The notes beneath the pieces were generated by a model. That model did not search any database. It saw only the letters and a program-made list of their open reading frames with translations, and had not been told where the DNA came from. This document shows positions 43,431 through 51,544 of a stretch of DNA of 56,746 nt, piece by piece. The position numbers and the translations under genes are program-made. Origin of the DNA: DASPLX01 sp035627375 (GTDB lineage: Bacteria > Pseudomonadota > Gammaproteobacteria > Burkholderiales > Burkholderiaceae_D); the NCBI GenBank assembly GCA_035627375.1, contig DASPLX010000080.1, forward strand, positions 1 to 56,746, written 5' to 3'. Position 1 is the first letter of the stretch. Each line of letters begins with the position of its first letter.

Positions 43431-44816
43431 ATGAATACTTCGAACGCCATGCATCCAAAACACTCTCCGGCGCGCATCGCCAGGCTGGCCGCGCTATTGC
43501 TCTGCACCGCGTTCTCGGCGCAGCCGGCAGCCTGGGCGCAGGCCGGCGCCGCGCAACCGCGCGCGCAAGCCGCCGATTCGATCGCCGCCGTCGTCAACAG
43601 CGACGTCATCACGCGCTACGAACTCGAAGAGCGCATGCGCACCGTCGAGCAGCGCATGCGCCAGCAAGGCGTGGCGCTGCCGCCGCCCGACCAGTTGCGC
43701 CGCCAACTGCTCGAACGCATGATCGTCGACCGCGCGCAGGTGGGCCTGGCGCGCGAAATGGGCATCCGCGTCGACGACATGATGCTCGACATGGCGATCG
43801 GCCGCATCGCCGAAGCGAACAAGATGTCGGTCCAGCAATTCCGCAATCAACTCGAGCGCGAAGGCATGCCGTTCGCGAAATTCCGCGAGGAAATCCGCAA
43901 CGAAATCCTGATGCAGCGTGTGCGCGAGGCGGAAGTCGACAACAAGATCCAGATCGTCGAATCGGAAATCGACAATTTCCTGGCGGCCGAGGCCGATGCG
44001 GCGGCCAACCAGCAGGAATTGAATCTCGCGCAGATCCTGATCCGCGTACCGGAAAATGCCTCGGCCGAACAGATCGCCAGGAGCCGCCAGCGCGCCGAGG
44101 ACGTGATGCAGAAACTCCGGGCCGGCGGCAACTTTGCCCAGCTCGCCGCCACCTATTCCGATTCGAGCGACGCCTTGAGCGGCGGCGATCTCGGCTGGCG
44201 CAGCCGTGAGCGCCTGCCGCAATTGTTCGTCGATGCCGTGGCCAGGCTGAACGAAGGCGAGGTGTCGCAGATCGTCAAGAGCGCCAACGGTTTCCATATC
44301 CTGAAACTGGTCGGCAAGCGCGCGCCGAGCGCCGCGAACGACGGCGGCGCGGCGGCCGGGGTGCAGCAGACCCATGCACGCCACATCCTGCTGAAGGTGA
44401 ACCAGGTCGTCACGGCGGCCGATGCGCGCCGCAAGCTGCTGGAACTGAAGCAGCGCCTCGACAACAAGGCGGCGACCTTCGAGGAACTGGCCAAGCTCTA
44501 TTCGAACGACGGCTCGGCCGCCAAGGGCGGCGATCTCGGCTGGCTCTATCCCGGCGATACCGTGCCGGAATTCGAACGCGCCATGAATGCGCTCAAGCCG
44601 GGCGAAGTCAGCGAACCGATCGAATCGCAGTTCGGCTTTCACCTGATCCAGGTGATCGAGCGCAAGATGGACGATGTGTCGAAAGAGCGCAAACGCATGA
44701 TCGCGCGCCAGGCCATCCGCGAACGCAAGCTCGAGGAAGCGAACGAGGATTGGCTGCGCCAGCTGCGCGACCGCGCCTATGTCGAGATCCGTCTCGACGA
44801 CGGCAACAACAAGTAA
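43431..44816 (+). CDS. surA: Periplasmic chaperone and peptidyl-prolyl isomerase SurA
   Basis: SurA carries unfolded outer-membrane proteins across the periplasm to the Bam machine. The 461-residue product has a signal peptide (about 1-40, cleavage after AWA or nearby). An N-terminal chaperone domain follows with DSIAAVVNSDVITRYELEER. Two parvulin domains come next (about 200-300 and 315-415), each with LNLAQILIRVP or ARHILLKVN, DLGWRSRERLPQLFVDAV and DLGWLYPGDTVPEFERAM. The C-terminal helix ends the protein. It lies 18 bases after lptD, the standard order. Confidence 0.96.
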   Translation: MNTSNAMHPKHSPARIARLAALLLCTAFSAQPAAWAQAGAAQPRAQAADSIAAVVNSDVITRYELEERMRTVEQRMRQQGVALPPPDQLRRQLLERMIVDRAQVGLAREMGIRVDDMMLDMAIGRIAEANKMSVQQFRNQLEREGMPFAKFREEIRNEILMQRVREAEVDNKIQIVESEIDNFLAAEADAAANQQELNLAQILIRVPENASAEQIARSRQRAEDVMQKLRAGGNFAQLAATYSDSSDALSGGDLGWRSRERLPQLFVDAVARLNEGEVSQIVKSANGFHILKLVGKRAPSAANDGGAAAGVQQTHARHILLKVNQVVTAADARRKLLELKQRLDNKAATFEELAKLYSNDGSAAKGGDLGWLYPGDTVPEFERAMNALKPGEVSEPIESQFGFHLIQVIERKMDDVSKERKRMIARQAIRERKLEEANEDWLRQLRDRAYVEIRLDDGNNK

Positions 44817-44832
44817 GCCGAACGGCGCCGAC

Positions 44833-45873
44833 GTGGCTGCGCGCCCGACGATCGCGATCACCTGCGGCGAGCCGGCCGGCATCGGTCCGGAGATTTCGCT
44901 GCGGGCCGCATGGCAGATGCGTTCGTCGGTGCGCGGCGTCTTGTTCGGCGATGCGGCGCTGCTGGCGCTGCTGGCCGCCGAGATCGATCCGGCGATCAAG
45001 CTTTCGGCGCTCACCATACCGGCCTGGCGCCACGGCGGATTGCCGGACTATCCGGCCGATCGGCTGATCGTCGTCGATTGCCCGCTGGCCGAGCCGGCGC
45101 AGCCCGGCAAGCTCGATGCGCGCAACGGCCGCGCGGTGCTGCAGACGCTCGACGCCGCCATCGAGGGAGCGCGGCAAGGCCGTTTCGATGCGATCGCGAC
45201 CGCGCCCTTGCAGAAGAGCGTCATCAACGACGCCGGCGTCCCGTTCACCGGCCATACCGAATATCTCGCCGAAAAAACCGGCACGCCGCAAGTCGTCATG
45301 ATGCTGGCGGGCGGCGACGGCGACTTGTATTTGCGCGTCGCGCTGGCGACGACCCACCTGCCGTTGAAGGATGTACCCGCCGCGATCACCTTCGACGGAC
45401 TGTCGCGTACCATCGGGATCGTGCACGAAGACCTGCGAACCAAGTTCGGCATCGCCGCGCCGCGCATACTCGTGGCGGGGCTCAACCCGCACGCGGGCGA
45501 GGGCGGGTATCTCGGACGCGAGGAAATCGAGGTCATCGCGCCCGTGTTGCAGGCGGCGCGGACGCGCGGCATGGATGTGTCGGGGCCGTATCCGGCCGAT
45601 ACGCTGTTCCAGCGGAAGTATCTCGCGCAGGCCGATTGCGTGATCGCCATGTACCATGACCAGGGCTTGCCGGTGTTGAAGCATGCGAGCTTCGGCCGCG
45701 GCGTCAACATCACGCTCGGCTTGCCGATCATCCGCACCTCGGTCGATCACGGCACGGCGCTCGATCTCGCCGCCAAGGGCGTCGGCCATGCCGACCACGG
45801 CAGCATGCTGGAAGCCGTCAAGACCGCGGCGCAGATGGCCGTCGCTTCCCGTGCTGCGGCCGGAACGAACTGA
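44833..45873 (+). CDS. pdxA: 4-hydroxythreonine-4-phosphate dehydrogenase
   Basis: PdxA oxidises 4-phosphohydroxy-L-threonine in the vitamin B6 pathway. The product (346 residues from the GTG) contains PTIAITCGEPAGIGPEISLR. Zinc-binding and substrate motifs follow: ATAPLQKSVINDAGVPFTGH with the first His, and AMYHDQGLPVLKHASFGRGV and IRTSVDHGTALDLAAKG with the others. The start is uncertain: GTG 44833 gives the family's normal N-terminus, while an ATG at 44779 would overlap surA by 38 bases. Neither has a clear ribosome site. It follows surA closely and precedes rsmA. Confidence 0.95.
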   Translation: MAARPTIAITCGEPAGIGPEISLRAAWQMRSSVRGVLFGDAALLALLAAEIDPAIKLSALTIPAWRHGGLPDYPADRLIVVDCPLAEPAQPGKLDARNGRAVLQTLDAAIEGARQGRFDAIATAPLQKSVINDAGVPFTGHTEYLAEKTGTPQVVMMLAGGDGDLYLRVALATTHLPLKDVPAAITFDGLSRTIGIVHEDLRTKFGIAAPRILVAGLNPHAGEGGYLGREEIEVIAPVLQAARTRGMDVSGPYPADTLFQRKYLAQADCVIAMYHDQGLPVLKHASFGRGVNITLGLPIIRTSVDHGTALDLAAKGVGHADHGSMLEAVKTAAQMAVASRAAAGTN

Positions 45874-45905
45874 CCCGCGAGCTCGCTCGCGCATTCACTA
45901 CAACG

Positions 45906-46688
45906 ATGAAACATATTCCGCGCAAACGCTTCGGCCAGAATTTCCTCACCGACGACGTCGTCCTGCACGACATCATCCGCGCCATCGATCCGCGGCCCGG
46001 CGACGTCATGGTCGAGATCGGCCCCGGCCTGGCGGCGATGACGCGCCTGCTGCTGGAGTCACTGGACCGGCTGCACGTGGTCGAGCTCGACCGCGATCTC
46101 GTCGCCCGCCTGAAGAAGAGCTTCGATCCGCAACGCTTGACGATCCACGAGGGCGATGCCCTGCAGTTCGATTTCGCGTCGATCCCGGTGCCGGACGACG
46201 GCGGCCGCAAGCTGCGCGTGGTCGGCAATCTGCCCTATAACATCTCCAGCCCGCTGCTGTTCCATCTCGCCCGCATCGCGCCGCGCGTGCAGGATCAGCA
46301 CTTCATGCTGCAGAAGGAAGTCGTCGAACGCATGGTGGCCGAGCCCGGCGGCAAGGCGTATGGCCGCCTGTCCGTGATGCTGCAATGGCGTTACTACATG
46401 GAGCTGCTGTTCGTCGTGCCGCCGACCGCCTTCGATCCGCCGCCGCAAGTCGACTCGGCGATCGTGCGCATGATTCCGCTGGCGCAACCGCTCGCCTGCG
46501 ACGAGGACAGGCTCGAACAAGTCGTCGCCAAGGCGTTCTCGCAGCGGCGCAAGGTGATCCGCAACTGCCTGGCCGGCATGTTCACCGAGAACGATCTGAT
46601 CGATGCCGGCATCGATCCGCAGGCGCGGCCGGAAGCGGTGCCGGTCGAGCAGTTCGTCGCGCTCGCGAATCGCCTGGCTCCCGCTTGA
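45906..46688 (+). CDS. rsmA: 16S rRNA dimethyladenosine transferase
   Basis: RsmA (KsgA) dimethylates two adjacent adenosines near the 3' end of 16S rRNA; loss of this activity gives kasugamycin resistance. The 260-residue product starts MKHIPRKRFGQNFLTDDVVL with the conserved KRFGQNFL. The SAM site is VMVEIGPGLAAMTRLLLE and the catalytic motif is VVGNLPYNISSPLLFHL (NLPY). The end shows the helical RNA-binding domain with FSQRRKVIRNCLAGMF. It completes the lptD-surA-pdxA-rsmA order found across proteobacteria. Confidence 0.97.
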   Translation: MKHIPRKRFGQNFLTDDVVLHDIIRAIDPRPGDVMVEIGPGLAAMTRLLLESLDRLHVVELDRDLVARLKKSFDPQRLTIHEGDALQFDFASIPVPDDGGRKLRVVGNLPYNISSPLLFHLARIAPRVQDQHFMLQKEVVERMVAEPGGKAYGRLSVMLQWRYYMELLFVVPPTAFDPPPQVDSAIVRMIPLAQPLACDEDRLEQVVAKAFSQRRKVIRNCLAGMFTENDLIDAGIDPQARPEAVPVEQFVALANRLAPA

Positions 46689-46781
46689 TCGGACGCTCCG
46701 TCGTCGCTTGACGCGCGTCCTGAAGGAATTCTCCGGCTGCGCTATGCTGGCCGTCCGATTCCCGCGTCCGATGGAGAGCGC

Positions 46782-47660
46782 ATGACCGTCCTCGATTACC
46801 GTCTCGTCGATGTCTTCACATCGCAACCGTTGTCCGGCAACAGTCTCACCGTCTTCTTCCTGAACCGGCCGTTGCCGGATGCCTTGCTGCAAGCCGTCAC
46901 GCGCGAGATGCGCCATTTCGAATCGATCTTCCTGTGGGAGACGCCCGATCCGCATTGCTTCCGGGCGCGTATCTTCACGATGGAAGAGGAGTTGCCGTTC
47001 GCCGGCCATCCCGTGATCGGCGCGGCATGCGCGCTCCATGCGGAACGCTTCGCCGGGACGCCGGAAGTCGCGTTGCGGCTGCAACTGGCGGAGCGCGGCG
47101 TTCCGCTGGTCAGCCGGCGCGGCGGCGGGCATTATTCGGCCGAGATGGAGCAGGGCACGGCGGTATTCTCCGGCTCCGTTCCGCGCGAGGGCCGCGACGA
47201 AGTCCTGGCCGCCCTCAACCTGCGGCCGGACGATCTGGTGAGCGAACTGCCGCTCGAGGTCGTCTCCACCGGCCTGCCCTACCTGATCGTTCCGATCAGG
47301 AAGAATCTCGCCGAAGCGCGCATCGTCGCCCGCGATTTCGACCGGCTGCTCGCCCGTTTCGGCGCCAGTTTCGTCTACGTCATCGACGTGCCCACGCTCG
47401 AGGGCCGGACCTGGGACAACGATGGCCGGGTGGAGGATATCGCCACCGGCAGCGCCGCCGGGCCGGCGGCCGCCTACCTGGTGCGGCATGGGTACGCGCG
47501 CCCCGATCTGCCGCTGGTTCTGCATCAGGGCCGTTTCCTCGGCAGGCCGAGCCAGCTGATCGCCAGCGTCGACGGCGAGCACATGTCGGTGCGGGTGCGC
47601 GGCGATGTGGCGCCGGTCGGCGGCGGCACGCTCGACTTGCGCAACTCTCCCTTGCTTTGA
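46782..47660 (+). CDS. PhzF-family isomerase-like protein
   Basis: The 292-residue protein has the double hot-dog PhzF/DapF-like fold. Its N-terminus DYRLVDVFTSQPLSGNSLTV is standard. The catalytic Glu lies in MRHFESIFLWE, and LPFAGHPVIGAACALHAERF gives the domain 1 signature. EDIATGSAAGPAAAYLVRHG is the domain 2 signature. PhzF isomerises a phenazine precursor in phenazine producers, but most family members, probably including this one, lie in genomes without phenazine genes and have unknown substrates. It follows rsmA after 93 bases, and a riboswitch-controlled ribB comes next. Confidence 0.88.
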   Translation: MTVLDYRLVDVFTSQPLSGNSLTVFFLNRPLPDALLQAVTREMRHFESIFLWETPDPHCFRARIFTMEEELPFAGHPVIGAACALHAERFAGTPEVALRLQLAERGVPLVSRRGGGHYSAEMEQGTAVFSGSVPREGRDEVLAALNLRPDDLVSELPLEVVSTGLPYLIVPIRKNLAEARIVARDFDRLLARFGASFVYVIDVPTLEGRTWDNDGRVEDIATGSAAGPAAAYLVRHGYARPDLPLVLHQGRFLGRPSQLIASVDGEHMSVRVRGDVAPVGGGTLDLRNSPLL

Positions 47661-47704
47661 ACCGCCCGCCGGCGCCGCCGCGACGCCGATGCTAGAATTT
47701 TCCG

Positions 47705-47730
47705 CCGGCCGCGTTCTGGAACGCGGCCGG
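47705..47730. repeat. Perfect 12-base inverted repeat before the FMN riboswitch
   Basis: CCGGCCGCGTTC (47705-47716) and GAACGCGGCCGG (47719-47730) pair completely with a two-base centre, making an extremely GC-rich hairpin. It lies after the PhzF stop and 11 bases before the riboswitch aptamer. A -10-like TAGAAT (47693-47698) precedes it, so the hairpin may be the very 5' end of the ribB transcript or a terminator for phzF. Confidence 0.6.
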
Positions 47731-47740
47731 TATTCAGTAC

Positions 47741-47890
47741 GTCTTCAGGGCGGGGCGGAATTCCCCACCGGCGGTAAAACCACGCGAGTGGTCGAGCCCG
47801 CGAGCGCTTGCCTCGGTCATTCTAGGCAAGGTCAGCAGATCTGGTGCGAATCCAGGGCCGACGGTCATAGTCCGGATGAAAGAAGATGTG
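47741..47890 (+). promoter_or_regulatory. FMN riboswitch (RFN element) controlling ribB
   Basis: The conserved RFN blocks are present in order: TCAGGGCGGGGCGGAATTCC, CACCGGCGGTA, GAGCCCGCGAGCGC, GTCAGCAGATCTGGTG, AATCCAGGGCCGACGGT, and the closing AGTCCGGATGAAAGAAG at the 3' side. The aptamer binds FMN and lowers expression of the downstream ribB. The region between aptamer and start (47891-47986) holds the expression platform. The GTGGAG ribosome site at about 47975-47979 lies 7 bases before the ATG, so control by translation initiation is the likelier mode; no U-rich terminator was seen. Confidence 0.92.
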
Positions 47891-47986
47891 CCGATATCCG
47901 ATCTCCATGCCGAGCCATCGTCGTGGAGCGCGGCTATTCGCGTGCCCTGGAACGTTTTCGCCAAATCATTTGCGTGGAGCGTTTCG

Positions 47987-48649
47987 ATGATTCAATCCCC
48001 TTCCTTTTTTTCTTCCTCCTCCGACGGCTTTGCCGGACGGCTCGCGCGCGCACTCGATGCCTTGCGTGCCGGCCGGCCCGTGATCCTGATGGACGACTTC
48101 GATCGCGAGAACGAAGCCGACCTGATCGTCGCCGCCGAAAAGCTCACGGTCGAGACCATGGCCTTGCTGATCCGCGAGTGCAGCGGCATCGTCTGCCTGT
48201 GCCTGACCGACGAGACGATACGCCGATTGGACTTGCCGCCGATGGTGGCGCGCAACGAAAGCCGTCACGGCACCGCGTTCACGGTATCGATCGAAGCGCG
48301 GCAGGGCGTCACGACAGGCGTGTCGGCGGCCGACCGCGTGACGACGGTACGCGCCGCGATCGCGGACGATGCGCGTCCGGAAGACCTTGCCCGGCCGGGG
48401 CATGTCTTTCCCTTGCGGGCGGCGCCGGGCGGCGTGCTCGAACGGCGCGGGCATACCGAAGGCTCGGTCGATCTGGCCAGAATGGCCGGGCTCGAACCGG
48501 CGGCGGTCCTGTGCGAATTGATGAATCCCGACGGCACCATGATGCGCGGCGAGGATATCGCGCGATTCGCCGCCCGGCATGGCCTGGAAATCCTGACCAT
48601 CGCCGAACTGGCCGAATGGCGGCTGGCGGAGCGGCGCGCCGCCGCTTGA
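47987..48649 (+). CDS. ribB: 3,4-dihydroxy-2-butanone 4-phosphate synthase
   Basis: RibB makes the four-carbon unit of the riboflavin xylene ring from ribulose 5-phosphate. The 220-residue product contains VILMDDFDRENEADLIVAAE with the metal-binding DDxDREN motif. RECSGIVCLCLTDE, SADRVTTVRAAI, PGHVFPLRAAPGGVLERRGH and ELMNPDGTMMRGEDIARFAA, with the second acidic site, also match the family. It is the stand-alone enzyme without a fused GTP cyclohydrolase II domain. The ATG at 47987 has GGAG upstream and follows the FMN riboswitch. It converges with gloA. Confidence 0.95.
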   Translation: MIQSPSFFSSSSDGFAGRLARALDALRAGRPVILMDDFDRENEADLIVAAEKLTVETMALLIRECSGIVCLCLTDETIRRLDLPPMVARNESRHGTAFTVSIEARQGVTTGVSAADRVTTVRAAIADDARPEDLARPGHVFPLRAAPGGVLERRGHTEGSVDLARMAGLEPAAVLCELMNPDGTMMRGEDIARFAARHGLEILTIAELAEWRLAERRAAA

Positions 48650-48692
48650 CCGCCGCTGTGCCCGCACGCGGCGGGCGGCTCCGGCCCAGGCG

Positions 48693-49082
48693 CTAGGCGG
48701 CCTTCCGTTCGATCAATTCGATCTTGTAGCCGTCCGGATCCTGGACGAAAGCGATCACGGTCGTGCCGCCCTTGACCGGGCCCGCCTCGCGCGTCACGGT
48801 GCCGCCCTGCGCTTTCACCTTCTCGCAGGTGGCGTAGACATCCTCGACGCCGATCGCGATGTGGCCGTAAGCGGTGCCGAGTTCGTACCGGTCGACGCCG
48901 TAGTTGTAGGTCAGTTCGAGCTCCGCGTGCTCGGGATTGTTGCCGTAGCCGACGAAGGCGAGCGTGTACTTCTGCTCGGGGCGGTCGGTGGTGCGCAGCA
49001 GTTTCATGCCGAGCACCTCGGTGTAGAAATCGATCGAACGCTGCAGGTCGCCGACGCGCAGCATCGTGTGCAGGATGCGCAT
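48693..49082 (-). CDS. gloA: Lactoylglutathione lyase (glyoxalase I)
   Basis: GloA converts the methylglyoxal-glutathione hemithioacetal to S-lactoylglutathione. The 129-residue product starts MRILHTMLRVGDLQRSIDFY with the first metal His (His5). The other ligands are Glu in EHAELELTYNYG (Glu56), His in AYGHIAIGVED (His74) and Glu in DPDGYKIELIE (Glu122), matching the Ni-dependent E. coli enzyme. Its start, 49082, gives the normal length. It lies downstream of the M48-like protease gene on the same strand. Confidence 0.96.
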   Translation of the reverse strand: MRILHTMLRVGDLQRSIDFYTEVLGMKLLRTTDRPEQKYTLAFVGYGNNPEHAELELTYNYGVDRYELGTAYGHIAIGVEDVYATCEKVKAQGGTVTREAGPVKGGTTVIAFVQDPDGYKIELIERKAA

Positions 49083-49156
49083 GCTGTTACTCCGTCTGAT
49101 GGAAATGAATGGGGACAGCGGCCATTGTATGCGGCGCCGCGTTTTCCCGCCGCGCG

Positions 49157-50044
49157 TCAGAAAATCGGCAGCGTTTCCGGCGCCTGGTCGCGCAAGGCCT
49201 TGCGGGCGGACTGGAACTCGGGAAAGATCGACTGCACCGTCGCCCAGAAGCGCGGGCTGTGGTTCATCTCGCGCAGGTGCGACAGCTCGTGCGCGATCAC
49301 GTAATCGATCAGCGGCAGCGTGAAATGGATCAGGCGCCAGTTGAGCCGGATCTTGCCGTCGGCGGTGCAGGAACCCCACTGCGTGACCGCCGAGGACAGC
49401 GCGAACGCGCGGTACCGGACGCCGAGCTTTTCGGCATAGACCGGCAGCCGCTCGGCGAAGACGCGCTTGGCTTCCTGCTGCAGCCAGGCCTGTACCCGAT
49501 CCTTCAGTTGCTGTTCGGTGGCGTCGACCGGCAGGCAGACCGTCAGTTCGCGCGTATCCGCTTCGAACGCGATGCCGGTGGAACGATGGTTGGCGATGCG
49601 CAGCGTGATGTCTGCGCCGAGATAAGGCAGGGTGCCGCCGTCCCGCCATTGCATCTGCGGCTGCAGGCGGCGCGCGGAACGTTCGCGCCGTTCGTTGAGC
49701 TTGGCGAAGATCCAGCGCTGCTTCTCGCGGATCGCGCTTTCGATGTCGCCGATCGTCACCCATTTCGGCGCGCGGATATGCAAGCCGTCATCGTCGATCA
49801 GGAAGCCGATCGAGCGGCGCTTGGCGCGGGTGAGCACATAGTCGAGCGCGATCTCGTTGACGACGACGCGGCGCTTGCCCGCCGGGACGACGGCCGGCAC
49901 CAGCGGGAGCTGCAGGCCGGCCGTGGGCGACGGCTTGGGCGCCGGATGATCGACCGCGGGTTGCGCGGAAAAATCGGAGGTGAAGAAATCGAGCTGCAGC
50001 GCGAGCTGTTGCGGTTCCGGCGTAGTCTGTCTCAGCAGCTTCAA
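49157..50044 (-). CDS. YgjP-like M48-family metallopeptidase (DUF45)
   Basis: The 295-residue protein has a DUF45/YgjP metal-binding site. The zinc motif is VIAHELSHLREMNHSPRFW near residue 245, preceded by LNWRLIHFTLPLIDYV. The upstream conserved region reads RRSIGFLIDDDGLHIRAPKW and SAVTQWGSCTADGKIRLNWR. The N-terminal 60 residues are Pro-rich and less conserved. No ATG gives this frame; the reported start is a TTG (50044), so the true start may lie inside this variable part. It probably degrades or processes proteins in the cytoplasm, but its substrate is unknown. Confidence 0.88.
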   Translation of the reverse strand: MKLLRQTTPEPQQLALQLDFFTSDFSAQPAVDHPAPKPSPTAGLQLPLVPAVVPAGKRRVVVNEIALDYVLTRAKRRSIGFLIDDDGLHIRAPKWVTIGDIESAIREKQRWIFAKLNERRERSARRLQPQMQWRDGGTLPYLGADITLRIANHRSTGIAFEADTRELTVCLPVDATEQQLKDRVQAWLQQEAKRVFAERLPVYAEKLGVRYRAFALSSAVTQWGSCTADGKIRLNWRLIHFTLPLIDYVIAHELSHLREMNHSPRFWATVQSIFPEFQSARKALRDQAPETLPIF

Positions 50045-50165
50045 GGTTGGCCCATGTCGGATCGGAAGAGGGATATGCGTGCGGGCGTTCTAGTGGGCCA
50101 TCCATCCTGGCCGGCTACTTTTGCTTCTTGTTCTTCCAGCCGCCGGGGCCAAGCTCCATTAAGGC

Positions 50166-50936
50166 TTAGGCCCGCACCTGCTTCGCAACGCAATCCGTTG
50201 TCGAATAGGCATGCGGCGAAATCACGCGCATTTCCGATTCTATCCAATTTTCAACTTCCTGCATCAGTTCCGCGGGTTCGCGCCCGGCCGACTGTATCGG
50301 CTTGCCGATCGAGACCGTGATCAGTCCCGGTTTCTTGATAAAGGAATTCTTCGGCCAGCATTCGCCGGAATTGAGGGCGACCGGCACCACTTGCACGCCG
50401 GTCTCGATGGCGAAGCGCGCGCCGCCGAGCTTGTACTTGCCCTGGCTGCCGACCTTGGTGCGCGTCCCCTCGGGGAACATGATGACCCAGACGTCGTCCT
50501 CGGCGAGCCGCTTCTTCCCGATCTCGACGACTTGCGTGAACGCGTCCTTGCCCTTGCTGCGGTCGATCGGGATCATGCGCAGCAGCGCGATGCCCCAGCC
50601 GAAGAAGGGCACGTACGTCAATTCCTTCTTGAACACGTAGAGCAGCGGGTGGCCGAGGCCGAGGTAGAGGAAAATCGTTTCCCAGGCCGATTGGTGCTTC
50701 GACAGCACGACGGCCGGTCCCTGGGGCAGGTTTTCGAGGCCTTTCACCTGATGGCGGATGCCGCAGAAGTTGCGCGCGCCCCACAGGATGAGGAGGTTCC
50801 AGCGTCCCGTCCACCAATAGCGCGTCCGGTACGGAAACGGTGCGGCCACGAAGCAGGTGGGCGCGAACAGGACGGTCACGACGATCATCCAGATCAGGAA
50901 CAGCAGGGAACGGAGGAACAGGAAGAGGCGATACAT
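50166..50936 (-). CDS. plsC: 1-acyl-sn-glycerol-3-phosphate acyltransferase
   Basis: PlsC acylates lysophosphatidic acid at the inner membrane to make phosphatidic acid. The 256-residue product has an N-terminal membrane helix (FLFLRSLLFLIWMIVVTVLF). The acyltransferase motifs are AVVLSKHQSAWETIFLYL (the HxxxxD-type motif appears as H-Q-S-A-W-E, with Glu in place of Asp), IPIDRSKGKDAF, MFPEGTRTKVGSQGKYKLGG and VQVVPVALNSGECWPKN. The Glu in the first motif occurs in many betaproteobacterial PlsC proteins. It lies after gmhB on the same strand, 31 bases downstream. Confidence 0.93.
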   Translation of the reverse strand: MYRLFLFLRSLLFLIWMIVVTVLFAPTCFVAAPFPYRTRYWWTGRWNLLILWGARNFCGIRHQVKGLENLPQGPAVVLSKHQSAWETIFLYLGLGHPLLYVFKKELTYVPFFGWGIALLRMIPIDRSKGKDAFTQVVEIGKKRLAEDDVWVIMFPEGTRTKVGSQGKYKLGGARFAIETGVQVVPVALNSGECWPKNSFIKKPGLITVSIGKPIQSAGREPAELMQEVENWIESEMRVISPHAYSTTDCVAKQVRA

Positions 50937-50967
50937 GGAAGCTCCGGTGGATGCGAAGCGGGCGGCG

Positions 50968-51537
50968 TCACGCCGCGCCGGCGTCGCGTTCTTTCAGCAA
51001 ATGGTCGACCACGGCGGCGAGATTGGGATAGATCGCCGTGCCGGGCGGCAGGCCGCCCTTTTCGAGCGTCTTCTCGCCCTTGCCGGTCAATACGAGGTAA
51101 GGCCGGCAGCCGACCAGGAACCCGGCCTGCAGATCGCGCAGCGAATCGCCCACCGTCGGCATACCCTTCAGGCTGACGCCGAAGCGCTTGGCGACGGCAT
51201 GCAGCATGCCCGGCTTCGGCTTGCGGCAATCGCAATTGTCGGCCGCGGCATGCGGACAGAAGAAGACCGCGTCGATGTCGGCGCCGACCGCTTGCGCCGA
51301 CCGGTGCAGCTTCTGATGAATCGCGTTGAGCGTCATCATGTCGAAATAGCCGCGCGCGATGCCGGACTGGTTGGTGGTGACCACGACGCGATAGCCGGCC
51401 TGGTTCAGGCGGGCGATCGCCTCGAGCGATCCGGGGATCGGAATCCACTCCTCGGGCGACTTGATGAATTCGTCCGAGTCGTGGTTGATCACGCCGTCGC
51501 GGTCGAGGATGATCAGTTTGGTTGCTGCTTCGGGCAT
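50968..51537 (-). CDS. gmhB: D-glycero-beta-D-manno-heptose 1,7-bisphosphate 7-phosphatase
   Basis: GmhB removes the 7-phosphate of the heptose bisphosphate used for the lipopolysaccharide inner core. The 189-residue HAD phosphatase has the nucleophile loop KLIILDRDGVINHDSDEF. VVTTNQSGIARGYFD is motif II and KPKPGML with GDSLRDLQAG holds motifs III and IV. The zinc-binding Cys/His loop of this family reads CPHAAADNCDCRK. It starts 7 bases after glyS and precedes plsC, the usual order in this group of bacteria. Confidence 0.96.
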   Translation of the reverse strand: MPEAATKLIILDRDGVINHDSDEFIKSPEEWIPIPGSLEAIARLNQAGYRVVVTTNQSGIARGYFDMMTLNAIHQKLHRSAQAVGADIDAVFFCPHAAADNCDCRKPKPGMLHAVAKRFGVSLKGMPTVGDSLRDLQAGFLVGCRPYLVLTGKGEKTLEKGGLPPGTAIYPNLAAVVDHLLKERDAGAA

Positions 51538-51544
51538 CGAATCG

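Noticed and set aside
46782..47660. PhzF-like gene as evidence for phenazine production
   Set aside because: No other phenazine gene is present, and PhzF-family proteins are widespread with other or unknown roles.
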